A stretch of DNA of 5,159 nt, from the NCBI GenBank assembly GCA_031963225.1, contig JASSUD010000106.1:1-5159 (forward strand), in the 5' to 3' direction. Of this stretch, positions 1 through 4,594 are shown one piece after another (the stretch's first letter is position 1; every line of letters starts with the position of its first letter). The DNA is from JASSUD01 sp031963225 (GTDB lineage Bacteria; Pseudomonadota; Gammaproteobacteria; Burkholderiales; Burkholderiaceae). The position numbers were made by a program, and so were the translations under genes. A model generated the notes under the pieces. It saw only the letters and a program-made list of their open reading frames with translations, ran no database searches and was not told where the DNA came from.

Positions 1-375
1 TGGCAGGTCATAGAAGAGAAAGAGGGTTATCAGGTACGTCTGCATTGGAGTTCGACGCATGACAGACTGACTGTATCGAACACCTCTATCCAAGGCGTGC
101 AAGGCTTAAGCCGTATGAATCAGCAGCTCTTGCAGCAGCGCGGGGCCGTCGGTGAGCTAAATTTACGTGAGGCGAGCAAAAAGTCGGAGGCATCTAAATT
201 CAGGGCGCCTTCTCATCGTGAGACGCTGGATACCTCCGCTGTGACACAGCCTAATTTTTCTACAGAAAACCCAGTCAGGCTAGCACCATCGGCGAATGAT
301 GTCAGTAGCAAATCGGAGTTCCCCCGATTTCTCGGGCAAATTATGGGTTCCCGGAAGAAACGCGATGAAAAATAG
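1..375 (+). CDS. C-terminal part of an unrecognised protein (5' end outside window)
   Basis: The reading frame is open from the first base to a TAG stop at 373-375, giving 124 residues with no stop upstream, so this is the 3' end of a longer gene. A GTG at 97 and an ATG at 115 lie inside the frame, but neither has a convincing ribosome binding site. The first 50 or so residues look folded (alternating charged and hydrophobic, with WQVIEEKEGYQVRLHW at the start and a Gln-rich stretch near residues 40-46). The remaining 70 or so are polar and rich in Ser, Lys, Asn and Pro, suggesting a disordered tail, and end in a basic GSRKKRDEK. I see no membrane segment and do not recognise the family. It converges on exbD with a 13-bp gap and no visible terminator. 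Confidence 0.6.
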   Translation, partial: WQVIEEKEGYQVRLHWSSTHDRLTVSNTSIQGVQGLSRMNQQLLQQRGAVGELNLREASKKSEASKFRAPSHRETLDTSAVTQPNFSTENPVRLAPSANDVSSKSEFPRFLGQIMGSRKKRDEK

Positions 376-388
376 GTCTCAACTCAAC

Positions 389-808
389 TCAACGCAAAGC
401 AGGCTCCGTCACAAAAGTCAGCTTCGTTAACTGATTAGCCTGCGCGGCAGCCATGACCTGTGCAATATATTCATACCGCACTGCGCGATCTGCATAAATA
501 TGCAGTTCGGGTTGGGGTGTTTGTTTGGATAGTGCTAAAAAGCGAGTGGGCAGCGTTGTTTTGTCGATGGGCTTTCCATCCCACGACACGCTGCCATTAG
601 CCCCAATGCTTAGCTTAACAGGCGTTAACTGTATTTTCTGTGGTGCGCTACTAACCTCAGGAAGAGTCAGTGTAAGAGTGTGGCGAATAACAGGGATAGT
701 GACTAAAAAAATAATCAATAAAACCAATATGACATCAATAAATGGCGTCATATTGATTTCGCTCATCAGCGCATCATCATATTCATTAGAAAAGAGATCA
801 GGCTTCAT
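389..808 (-). CDS. exbD: ExbD/TolR-family biopolymer transport protein
   Basis: 139 residues, the usual ExbD length. ExbD is the peptidoglycan- and TonB-interacting partner of ExbB in the inner membrane; together they use proton motive force to energise TonB-dependent outer-membrane uptake. Visible features: a short cytoplasmic N-terminus, the family signature MSEINMTPFIDVILVLLIIF at residues 15-34 with the key membrane aspartate D25, one transmembrane helix (about 22-43), then a periplasmic domain ending in the conserved ADRAVRYEYIAQVM (106-119) and LTKLTFVTEP (127-136). The ATG overlaps the exbB stop codon as ATGA (805-808), indicating translational coupling. TolR is the alternative, but no tol-pal neighbours (tolA, tolB, pal) are seen. 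No tonB is visible either, so the energised partner is unknown from this window. Confidence 0.88.
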   Translation of the reverse strand: MKPDLFSNEYDDALMSEINMTPFIDVILVLLIIFLVTIPVIRHTLTLTLPEVSSAPQKIQLTPVKLSIGANGSVSWDGKPIDKTTLPTRFLALSKQTPQPELHIYADRAVRYEYIAQVMAAAQANQLTKLTFVTEPALR

Positions 809-1509
809 TCATCGCGCCTAAGTGCATCTTGTTGTGATGGACGGGAAGGTGTGCAGGCCATAAAATAAGCATGCAAAGTATGTGCGAAACGGTTAATCGT
901 AGCGGTATAGCTTTTATTGCTGCGTGTGAACGCGTTATAGCCCAGCACTGCTGGAATAGCCACAGCAAGGCCTAATGCAGTCATAATCAGCGATTCGCCT
1001 ATCGGGCCAGCCACATGCTCTATGGACGTCAACCCTGTTTGGTTAATGGAGAGCAGGGCGCCGTAAATGCCCCACACTGTGCCAAATAGACCGATAAATG
1101 GCGCTGTGGAGCCAATGGATGCGAGAACGCCCAGACCGGCCTGTAATTGTTTAGCAATAGTATCCATTGCGCTTTTTATGCTGCAGGTAATCCAATCTCC
1201 AGCATCGATCTGAGCGTACCAATATTGCTGGTTTTTATGCCGATGGAATGCTTCTTGAACTGCACATGTAAGCGAGCGGAAGTGGTAGGCCTTGAGCGTA
1301 TCCAATGCGTTAACAAATTGATCAAACTCATAGGAGTGGCACAACGCATGCTCTACTTTGTGGGCTATGGTGTTGGTTTGGAAATAATTCCAGCTTTTTA
1401 TAAAAATAATAGTCCAAGAAAATATGGACATACCTAGCAGTATCAGAACCGTTATCCGCGCTACGGGATCTCCTTGGTTCCATACTTGTGCAAAAGAGTG
1501 GCCCTGCAT
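805..1509 (-). CDS. exbB: ExbB/MotA/TolQ-family proton channel protein
   Basis: 234 residues from ATG at 1509. This is the pentameric proton-channel subunit of the ExbB-ExbD motor in the inner membrane. Three transmembrane segments are visible: about 18-38, 126-153 and 169-193, with a long cytoplasmic stretch between the first two, as in ExbB/TolQ. The family core is present: GSTAPFIGLFGTVWGIYGAL in helix 2 and GPIGESLIMTALGLAVAIPA in helix 3. The glutamate and threonine five residues apart in helix 3 (E172, T177) match the E176/T181 pair of E. coli ExbB, and the helix 2 Thr of GTVWG (T144) is also there. Start choice: a TTG at 1515 has a better-spaced AGGA (1521-1524), but the ATG two codons later gives the N-terminus (MQGHSFAQVWNQGD) that I recall as typical of the family. 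The gene reads away from the XRE regulator across a palindrome-rich spacer and is coupled to exbD. Confidence 0.88.
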   Translation of the reverse strand: MQGHSFAQVWNQGDPVARITVLILLGMSIFSWTIIFIKSWNYFQTNTIAHKVEHALCHSYEFDQFVNALDTLKAYHFRSLTCAVQEAFHRHKNQQYWYAQIDAGDWITCSIKSAMDTIAKQLQAGLGVLASIGSTAPFIGLFGTVWGIYGALLSINQTGLTSIEHVAGPIGESLIMTALGLAVAIPAVLGYNAFTRSNKSYTATINRFAHTLHAYFMACTPSRPSQQDALRRDE

Positions 1510-1576
1510 GGTCAATTTTTTCCTCGAAATAGAGTATGGGCTTTATCTGATGAGCAGGATGATTTTCTGCCCACTT

Positions 1577-1606
1577 AGATAATTAACCCAATTAGGTTAA
1601 TTATCT
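1577..1606. promoter_or_regulatory. 30-bp near-perfect palindrome, candidate operator between exbB and the XRE gene
   Basis: Arms AGATAATTAACC (1577-1588) and GGTTAATTATCT (1595-1606) are exact reverse complements, 12 bp each, around a 6-bp centre (CAATTA) that is itself palindromic except for one C/A pair. It lies between divergent genes, about 70 bp from the exbB start and 60 bp from the XRE start. Two-fold symmetry suits a dimeric helix-turn-helix protein, and the adjacent XRE regulator is the obvious candidate (inference). It does not match the classical GATAATGATAATCATTATC Fur box beyond the GATAAT end, so iron control is unproven. Confidence 0.55.
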
Positions 1607-1607
1607 G

Positions 1608-1619
1608 GCTATTAATAGC
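1608..1619. promoter_or_regulatory. 12-bp perfect palindrome beside the larger operator candidate
   Basis: GCTATTAATAGC is a perfect 12-bp palindrome starting two bases after the 30-bp palindrome, on the side of the XRE gene. Its AT-rich centre (TATTAATA) could be part of a promoter or a second binding site. It shares the TTAAT core with the larger palindrome. A role in autoregulation is inference. Confidence 0.35.
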
Positions 1620-1666
1620 ATTAATCCCCTATTTAGTTGATATTATTAAAGGCTGGGCCGCGCACA

Positions 1667-2113
1667 ATGCAGGCTATGCCTTCCTCAGAAGAAAAAAACG
1701 AATTCTCTAAGCGCTTAAGACTGGCGCTCAATCGTGGCCCAAAACCGGTTAAAGGGGCGACGGATTTGGCACGTCGGTTTAATTTACGCCATCCTGAAGG
1801 CGGTGGGATTTCTGTACAAACCGCACATAAATGGCTTACTGGCCTCACTATACCGACAACGGATAAGCTTAAAACATTAGCACATTGGTTGGAAGTGAGT
1901 GAGCACTGGCTACATTATGGACCACCTCCTCCTGAGCTTCCGGCTCTTTCTGAAGGGATGAAATCTCACGATCTGTCTACAGGATCTAAATCTTCTCTTC
2001 CTCCTTTAGCCCTCGCAGAAAAAATTGCGGTGTTACCAGAGCCACAGCGCTATCTACTTGAAGAATTGATAGCGCAGTTTTATGACAAAACCCCAAGGCG
2101 ACCTAAAGAATAA
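1667..2113 (+). CDS. XRE-family helix-turn-helix transcriptional regulator
   Basis: 148 residues from ATG at 1667. Residues about 13-85 form a Cro/C1-like DNA-binding domain: FSKRLRLALNR, then ATDLARRFNL as a likely first HTH helix, then ISVQTAHKWLTG as the likely recognition segment, followed by PTTDKLKTLAHWLEVSEHWL and YGPPPP. This arrangement is typical of small betaproteobacterial and phage-related XRE regulators. After a Pro/Ser-rich linker (86-113) comes a predicted helical C-terminal segment (LALAEKIAVLPEPQRYLLEELIAQ) that may dimerise the protein. Start: TTG at 1637 has no RBS. ATG 1667 has AAAGG 14 bp upstream, which is somewhat far, and ATG 1676 is a further possibility. The gene is divergent from exbB across two palindromes, so it may repress itself and exbBD (inference). 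It ends directly in a strong terminator. Confidence 0.75.
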   Translation: MQAMPSSEEKNEFSKRLRLALNRGPKPVKGATDLARRFNLRHPEGGGISVQTAHKWLTGLTIPTTDKLKTLAHWLEVSEHWLHYGPPPPELPALSEGMKSHDLSTGSKSSLPPLALAEKIAVLPEPQRYLLEELIAQFYDKTPRRPKE

Positions 2114-2151
2114 AAAAAACGGCTGCATACGTTGATGCGGCCGTTTTTTTT
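2112..2151. terminator. Strong, symmetric (bidirectional) intrinsic terminator
   Basis: A 17-bp inverted repeat begins in the TAA stop of the XRE gene: eight A's plus CGGCTGCAT (2112-2128), a 6-base loop ACGTTG (2129-2134), then ATGCGGCCG plus eight T's (2135-2151). All positions pair, with one T-G wobble (2124/2139). The GC-rich core flanked by an A-run on one side and a T-run on the other works in both directions, which fits convergent genes. Confidence 0.9.
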
Positions 2152-2183
2152 ATGGTGCAGCATTAGCTAAGCGCTATGAATTC

Positions 2184-2282
2184 TTAGTGTGTCACTAGCT
2201 GCATCCATGGCCAAAGAATGATGCCGGGGTGCAGTAGCAAGATAATTTTGAAGTATTTTCTCCAGAGTGTGCGCGTGCTCAT
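2184..2282 (-). CDS. Candidate 32-residue small membrane protein
   Basis: An ORF of 32 codons begins MSTRTLWRKYFK and ends in TAA at 2184-2186. After the basic N-terminus, a run of about 20 mostly hydrophobic residues (IILLLHPGIILWPWMQLV) could span the membrane, with positive charge on the N side as expected for an N-in orientation. Support for translation: GGAG at 2289-2292 sits 6 bases before the ATG at 2282. Three consecutive in-frame ATGs (2288, 2285, 2282) and another at 2294 make the exact start uncertain, but only 2282 is well spaced. Support for transcription: the neighbouring terminator is symmetric, as if serving a gene converging on the XRE gene. A weak promoter, CTGACG-17 bp-TATAGG on the minus strand, lies about 100 bp upstream. 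I do not recognise the family. It could be a chance ORF. Confidence 0.35.
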   Translation of the reverse strand: MSTRTLWRKYFKIILLLHPGIILWPWMQLVTH

Positions 2283-2294
2283 CATCATCTCCAT

Positions 2295-2505
2295 ATGTAA
2301 CAAAAAGAAAAAAGCGTGTGCAATGGGATTTTTATTTTTGAAGGGCTGTTCACTAATCTAGTCCATACAATAGACTGATACAGTTGCCTATAAGGGCATT
2401 TTTAGATAACGTCAGGCTCTAAAATTGCGTATATGGACGAAAATTAACTTAAACATAGTTGAATATAAACTATAAATAAGATTATTAACGTATTTAGTGA
2501 AATAT
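2295..2505. other. AT-rich intergenic region, no gene seen
   Basis: About 210 bp with stops in all frames and no ORF with a good RBS. The right half (about 2420-2505) is very AT-rich. It contains ATAGTT (2455-2460) and AACTAT (2468-2473) as a 6-bp inverted repeat with a 7-bp spacer, a possible but weak protein-binding site. A TGCC/GGCA hairpin with a following T-run near 2385-2403 has only 4 bp and is not called as a terminator. Confidence 0.4.
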
Positions 2506-2535
2506 TTGACCCTCTAAAACGCATCTTTGTGTGAT
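2506..2535 (+). promoter_or_regulatory. Candidate sigma-70 promoter for mutT-parB
   Basis: TTGACC (2506-2511, 5 of 6 to the -35 consensus) is followed 18 bp later by TGTGAT (2530-2535, 4 of 6 to the -10). It lies 35 bp upstream of the mutT ATG, just downstream of an AT-rich tract that could act as an UP element. Sequence match only. Confidence 0.35.
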
Positions 2536-2570
2536 GCTGAAACAGCCGACTATGCTGTAGGAGATAGTAG

Positions 2571-3005
2571 ATGCAGAAGCGAGAAGTACATACTTCTCCT
2601 GTTCGTGAAGTTGCAGCAGGGATTGTGTTCAATGAAAAAGGGCAATTTTTATTGGCTCAGCGTCCAGTTGGCAAATCGTATGCAGGACATTGGGAGTTTC
2701 CAGGCGGAAAGTTAGAGGCTGGAGAATCTGCACAAGAAGCGCTAGAGCGAGAGTTAAAAGAAGAGCTTGGAATTAGTGTACAAGGTTGTGTGTACTGGAA
2801 GCGGCTTGAGCACCCTTATCCTAAGGTACGTGTGCGCCTTTTCTTTTATAAAGTGCATGCGTGGGATGGCGTTCCTGCTGGGCTGGAAGGCCAGGTATTA
2901 GCTTGGCAAAATTTACCTGTGACAGTGAGCCCTTTATTAGCTGCAATGGCTCCTGTGCTTGCATGGCTAAAAGAAGAAGAGCAAACAGATACGCCAAATG
3001 GATAA
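2571..3005 (+). CDS. mutT: MutT-like Nudix hydrolase (8-oxo-dGTP diphosphatase)
   Basis: 144 residues. MutT hydrolyses 8-oxo-dGTP to the monophosphate in the cytoplasm, keeping the oxidised nucleotide out of DNA. The complete Nudix box is visible at residues 46-68: G46-x5-E52-x7-R60-E61-L-x-E64-E65-x-G67-I68, which supplies the metal-binding glutamates. The preceding AGHWEFPGGKLE (38-49) and the N-terminal AAGIVFNEKGQFLLAQRPVG (15-34) are characteristic of MutT itself rather than of other Nudix enzymes. Length is close to the usual 130-150. Start: ATG at 2571 has GGAG (2560-2563) 7 bases upstream. parB follows 21 bp after the stop with no terminator, so the two probably share a transcript. 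The MutT assignment within the Nudix superfamily is by sequence resemblance; a different oxidised nucleotide substrate cannot be excluded. Confidence 0.88.
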   Translation: MQKREVHTSPVREVAAGIVFNEKGQFLLAQRPVGKSYAGHWEFPGGKLEAGESAQEALERELKEELGISVQGCVYWKRLEHPYPKVRVRLFFYKVHAWDGVPAGLEGQVLAWQNLPVTVSPLLAAMAPVLAWLKEEEQTDTPNG

Positions 3006-3026
3006 TTGTTTTTGAATAGGATAAAA

Positions 3027-3947
3027 ATGAGCACAGTAGCCAAGAAAAAAGGGCTGGGTCGCGGGCTTGAGGTATTGCTAGGTACTAGCCATTTGAACCA
3101 TTTAGACTTAGATGCTGAAGAAATGAGCTTAAGCACGGTTTTGCTGGATCAGCTCGAGCCGGGTGCTTATCAGCCACGCGTCCATATGGACGATGACGCC
3201 CTTGAAGAGCTGGCGATGAGTATACGTGCTCAGGGAATTATTCAGCCTATTGTGGTGCGGGAGATTGAACAAGAGCGCTATGAAATCATCGCCGGTGAGC
3301 GCCGCTTTCGTGCAGCAAAGCTTGCTGGCTTAGATCGGGTTCCCGTTCTGATCAAAAGTATTTCTGACAAAGCAGCTGCTGCAGTAGCGTTGATTGAAAA
3401 TATTCAGCGGGAAAATCTCAATCCTCTGGAAGAAGCACAAGGTATACAGCGCTTATTGACCGAATTTCAGCTGACCCATGATCAGGTTGCACAAGCTGTG
3501 GGCCGCTCTCGCAGTGCTGTATCTAATTTACTTAGACTGCTTAACCTTGCTCCCCCTGTGCAAACGCTTTTGATGGCGGGTGAATTGGATATGGGGCATG
3601 CACGTGCTTTACTGGGTTTGACAGAACACACGCAGATTGATTTAGCTCAAAAAGTAGCAAGTCGCAAAGCTTCTGTGCGCGATGCAGAAAAATGGGCTGC
3701 AGCGGCTCTGAAAGCAGATGCTCAACAAGCCATGCAGGGCTCTGTAGACGCAAGCGTGCAAGAGCATGATAAGAAAGAAGCTCAGAGGCAAGATATAGCC
3801 GGTTTTGAAGAGGCTTTATCAGATGCTTTGATGGCAAAAGTTAGTATCAAAGTAGGTATTCGCCGCCAAGGGCATATTGCAATTGATTTTGGTAGCTTAG
3901 AAGCCCTAGAAGGGCTAGTGGCTAGATTGCTTAATAAAGAAGGGTAG
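3027..3947 (+). CDS. parB: Chromosome-partitioning protein ParB
   Basis: 306 residues from ATG at 3027, a normal ParB length. ParB is a CTP-dependent DNA clamp that loads at parS sites near the origin and works with ParA in chromosome segregation. Visible domains: the N-terminal ParA-contacting motif KKKGLGRGLEVLLG (residues 6-19); the ParB/Srx nucleotide-binding fold with SIRAQGIIQPIVV (65-77) and the GERRFRAAKLAG box (90-101); the IENIQREN(L)NPLEEAQG region (123-138); an HTH for parS recognition (about 148-174, including QVAQAVGRSRSAVSNLLRLL); a charged linker; and a C-terminal dimerisation domain (about 258-303). Start: TTG at 3006 is in frame but lacks an RBS, while ATG 3027 has AGGA (3018-3021) 5 bases upstream and gives the canonical N-terminus. 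parA, usually just upstream, is replaced here by mutT. The TAG stop lies inside a 40-bp repeat, but the C-terminal domain looks complete. Confidence 0.93.
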   Translation: MSTVAKKKGLGRGLEVLLGTSHLNHLDLDAEEMSLSTVLLDQLEPGAYQPRVHMDDDALEELAMSIRAQGIIQPIVVREIEQERYEIIAGERRFRAAKLAGLDRVPVLIKSISDKAAAAVALIENIQRENLNPLEEAQGIQRLLTEFQLTHDQVAQAVGRSRSAVSNLLRLLNLAPPVQTLLMAGELDMGHARALLGLTEHTQIDLAQKVASRKASVRDAEKWAAAALKADAQQAMQGSVDASVQEHDKKEAQRQDIAGFEEALSDALMAKVSIKVGIRRQGHIAIDFGSLEALEGLVARLLNKEG

Positions 3948-3982
3948 GTTGGTGGTGAGGAACGAACCCCAACATGCATACC
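3943..3982 (+). repeat. REP-like palindromic repeat, copy A
   Basis: First of three 40-bp copies. Ends are GGTA (3943-3946) and TACC (3979-3982). The inside folds into a hairpin: GTTGG, a bulged T, GGT, a nine-base loop GAGGAACGA, ACC, CCAAC. It matches copy B (reverse strand) at 37 of 40 positions and copy C at 37 of 40. The parB stop codon (3945-3947) is made by repeat bases 3-5. The T-run needed for a classical terminator is absent. The repeat resembles REP-type sequences associated with RAYT transposases; no transposase is present here. Confidence 0.85.
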
Positions 3983-3993
3983 AATTACGCTTC

Positions 3994-4188
3994 TTATTCC
4001 AAAAAATTAATGCCAGGTACCACGGCAGCCTGAAATGGGCTTGTGTCGCGTACCTGGTCGATCACGGCAAACTCTTCATCAGTTAGCTTGATTTGGCGAC
4101 CTATATCAGCGAGCAGAGAGCCTAACTTTACTCGTCCTTCTGGTTTCACTGCCGCTTCTAAAATATCAGGTACGGTTAACATAGCCAT
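3994..4188 (-). CDS. Truncated FitA/VapB-like (plasmid-stability StbC type) antitoxin, no toxin partner
   Basis: 64 residues beginning MAMLTVPDILEAAVKPEGRV. Residues 9-55 resemble the C-terminal, toxin-binding part of FitA-type antitoxins (ILEAAV, KLGSLLADIGRQIKLTDEEF, VRDTSPFQAA). Family members are about 80 residues and carry an N-terminal ribbon-helix-helix DNA-binding domain between the MAMLTV start and the ILEAAV helix; here that domain is missing, as if deleted in frame. The C-terminus (VVPGINFLE) also departs from the family ending, and no PIN-domain toxin such as FitB follows, where one would normally overlap. Translation signals remain strong: GGAGG (4196-4200 on the complement) lies 7 bases before the ATG, with a plausible promoter upstream. 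It may be a remnant that is still expressed, able to bind a toxin but not DNA, or simply decaying. Family assignment is from memory. Confidence 0.6.
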   Translation of the reverse strand: MAMLTVPDILEAAVKPEGRVKLGSLLADIGRQIKLTDEEFAVIDQVRDTSPFQAAVVPGINFLE

Positions 4189-4214
4189 CTTTACGCCTCC
4201 TAAGCGTTTAACGT

Positions 4215-4249
4215 ATTCATTTTATATATATGAATGCAAGTGTTGCTAA
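4215..4249 (-). promoter_or_regulatory. Candidate promoter with inverted-repeat operator for the antitoxin remnant
   Basis: Reading the minus strand, TTAGCA (4249-4244, 4 of 6 to -35) is followed after 17 bp by TATAAA (4226-4221, 5 of 6 to -10). An inverted repeat ATTCAT (4215-4220) / ATGAAT (4230-4235) with a 9-bp spacer brackets the -10. An operator over the promoter is what an autoregulated toxin-antitoxin operon would have. The match is by eye, and the AT-rich context raises the chance of coincidence. Confidence 0.4.
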
Positions 4250-4280
4250 CTGATGTTACGCAGGTATTCAAAAAGACGGT

Positions 4281-4320
4281 GGTACGCATGTTGGGGTTCC
4301 TTCGTCACCACCAACCTACC
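4281..4320 (-). repeat. REP-like palindromic repeat, copy B (reverse orientation)
   Basis: The reverse complement of this stretch is the 40-bp repeat, identical to copy C except at repeat positions 24 and 36, and to copy A except at 17, 21 and 36. The loop here reads GACGAAGGA instead of copy A's GAGGAACGA, swapping the bases at positions 17 and 21 while keeping them complementary. Confidence 0.85.
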
Positions 4321-4379
4321 ATTCTTTGTTTTTCTTGGGGTCGGTAGAGTTTGATAGAACCCTTTTACATGGGCATCTC

Positions 4380-4419
4380 GGTAGGTTGGTGGTGACGAAG
4401 GAGCCCCAACATGCATACC
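4380..4419 (+). repeat. REP-like palindromic repeat, copy C
   Basis: Same orientation as copy A and opposite to copy B. It shares the GACGAAGGA loop with copy B. Its one private change (A to G at repeat position 24) turns the T14-A24 pair at the top of the stem into a T-G wobble, so the fold is kept. Confidence 0.85.
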
Positions 4420-4421
4420 AC

Positions 4422-4594
4422 TTACTTTTAATCTTTGCGCTCGGCCTATTAACAACTCGCTGTTCTATAACGTGCATAGCATCAGTTAATCAATATCAGC
4501 AAGGGCATTGCGCAGTGATGTAACCGTAGCCGATTCAAGCGACCAACCGCTAGGCCACCGACTATTAGCACTGATCAAGAATGGATATCTCATA
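4422..4594. other. Intergenic stretch with a possible leucine-rich-repeat remnant
   Basis: No complete gene is seen. The frame of the downstream TPR gene is open upstream back to 4490 (stop TAA at 4487-4489). It would encode ALRSDVTVADSSDQPLG (about 4505-4555), which loosely follows the ribonuclease-inhibitor-type LRR pattern (ALxxNxTLTxLDLSxNxLG) with about two residues missing. It could be a decayed coding segment fused upstream of the TPR gene, or chance. A TTG at 4508 in this frame lacks a usefully spaced RBS. Confidence 0.25.

Larger units (their letters stand above)
4279..4421. repeat. Inverted pair of REP-like repeats (copies B and C) around a 59-bp core
   Basis: Copies B and C point toward opposite strands and form a 143-bp inverted repeat. 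The arms extend two bases beyond the 40-bp unit on each side (GT at 4279-4280 and AC at 4420-4421). The core (4321-4379) is not repeated elsewhere in the window and codes for nothing evident. The unit resembles a BIME-like REP doublet or a MITE-like nonautonomous element; no clear target-site duplication is seen at the edges. Confidence 0.65.

Noticed and set aside
376..391. CTCAA repeated three times between the first gene and exbD
   Set aside because: Too short to call as a functional repeat; it forms no hairpin and is likely incidental.
1577..1606. Fur box upstream of exbB
   Set aside because: Only the GATAAT edges agree. The inner TTAACC...GGTTAA arms do not follow the NATA/TATN hexamer pattern of Fur sites.
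2385..2403. Terminator-like hairpin TGCC-TATAAG-GGCA followed by T's
   Set aside because: The stem is only 4 bp and there is no coding region before it on the plus strand.
3943..4419. Three similar 40-bp repeats as a possible CRISPR array
   Set aside because: The copies are irregularly spaced (about 300 and 59 bp between them), one is inverted, and no cas gene is present.
4246..4523. Open frames on both strands through the repeat pair (about 65-69 codons)
   Set aside because: They read straight through the palindromic repeats in both orientations, lack ribosome binding sites and have no protein-like composition beyond the repeat.
4521..4565. tRNA-like motifs (GATTCAAGC and, on the complement, GGCCTAGCGGTTGG) resembling T and D arms
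   Set aside because: No acceptor stem, no anticodon arm and no complete cloverleaf can be drawn on either strand.
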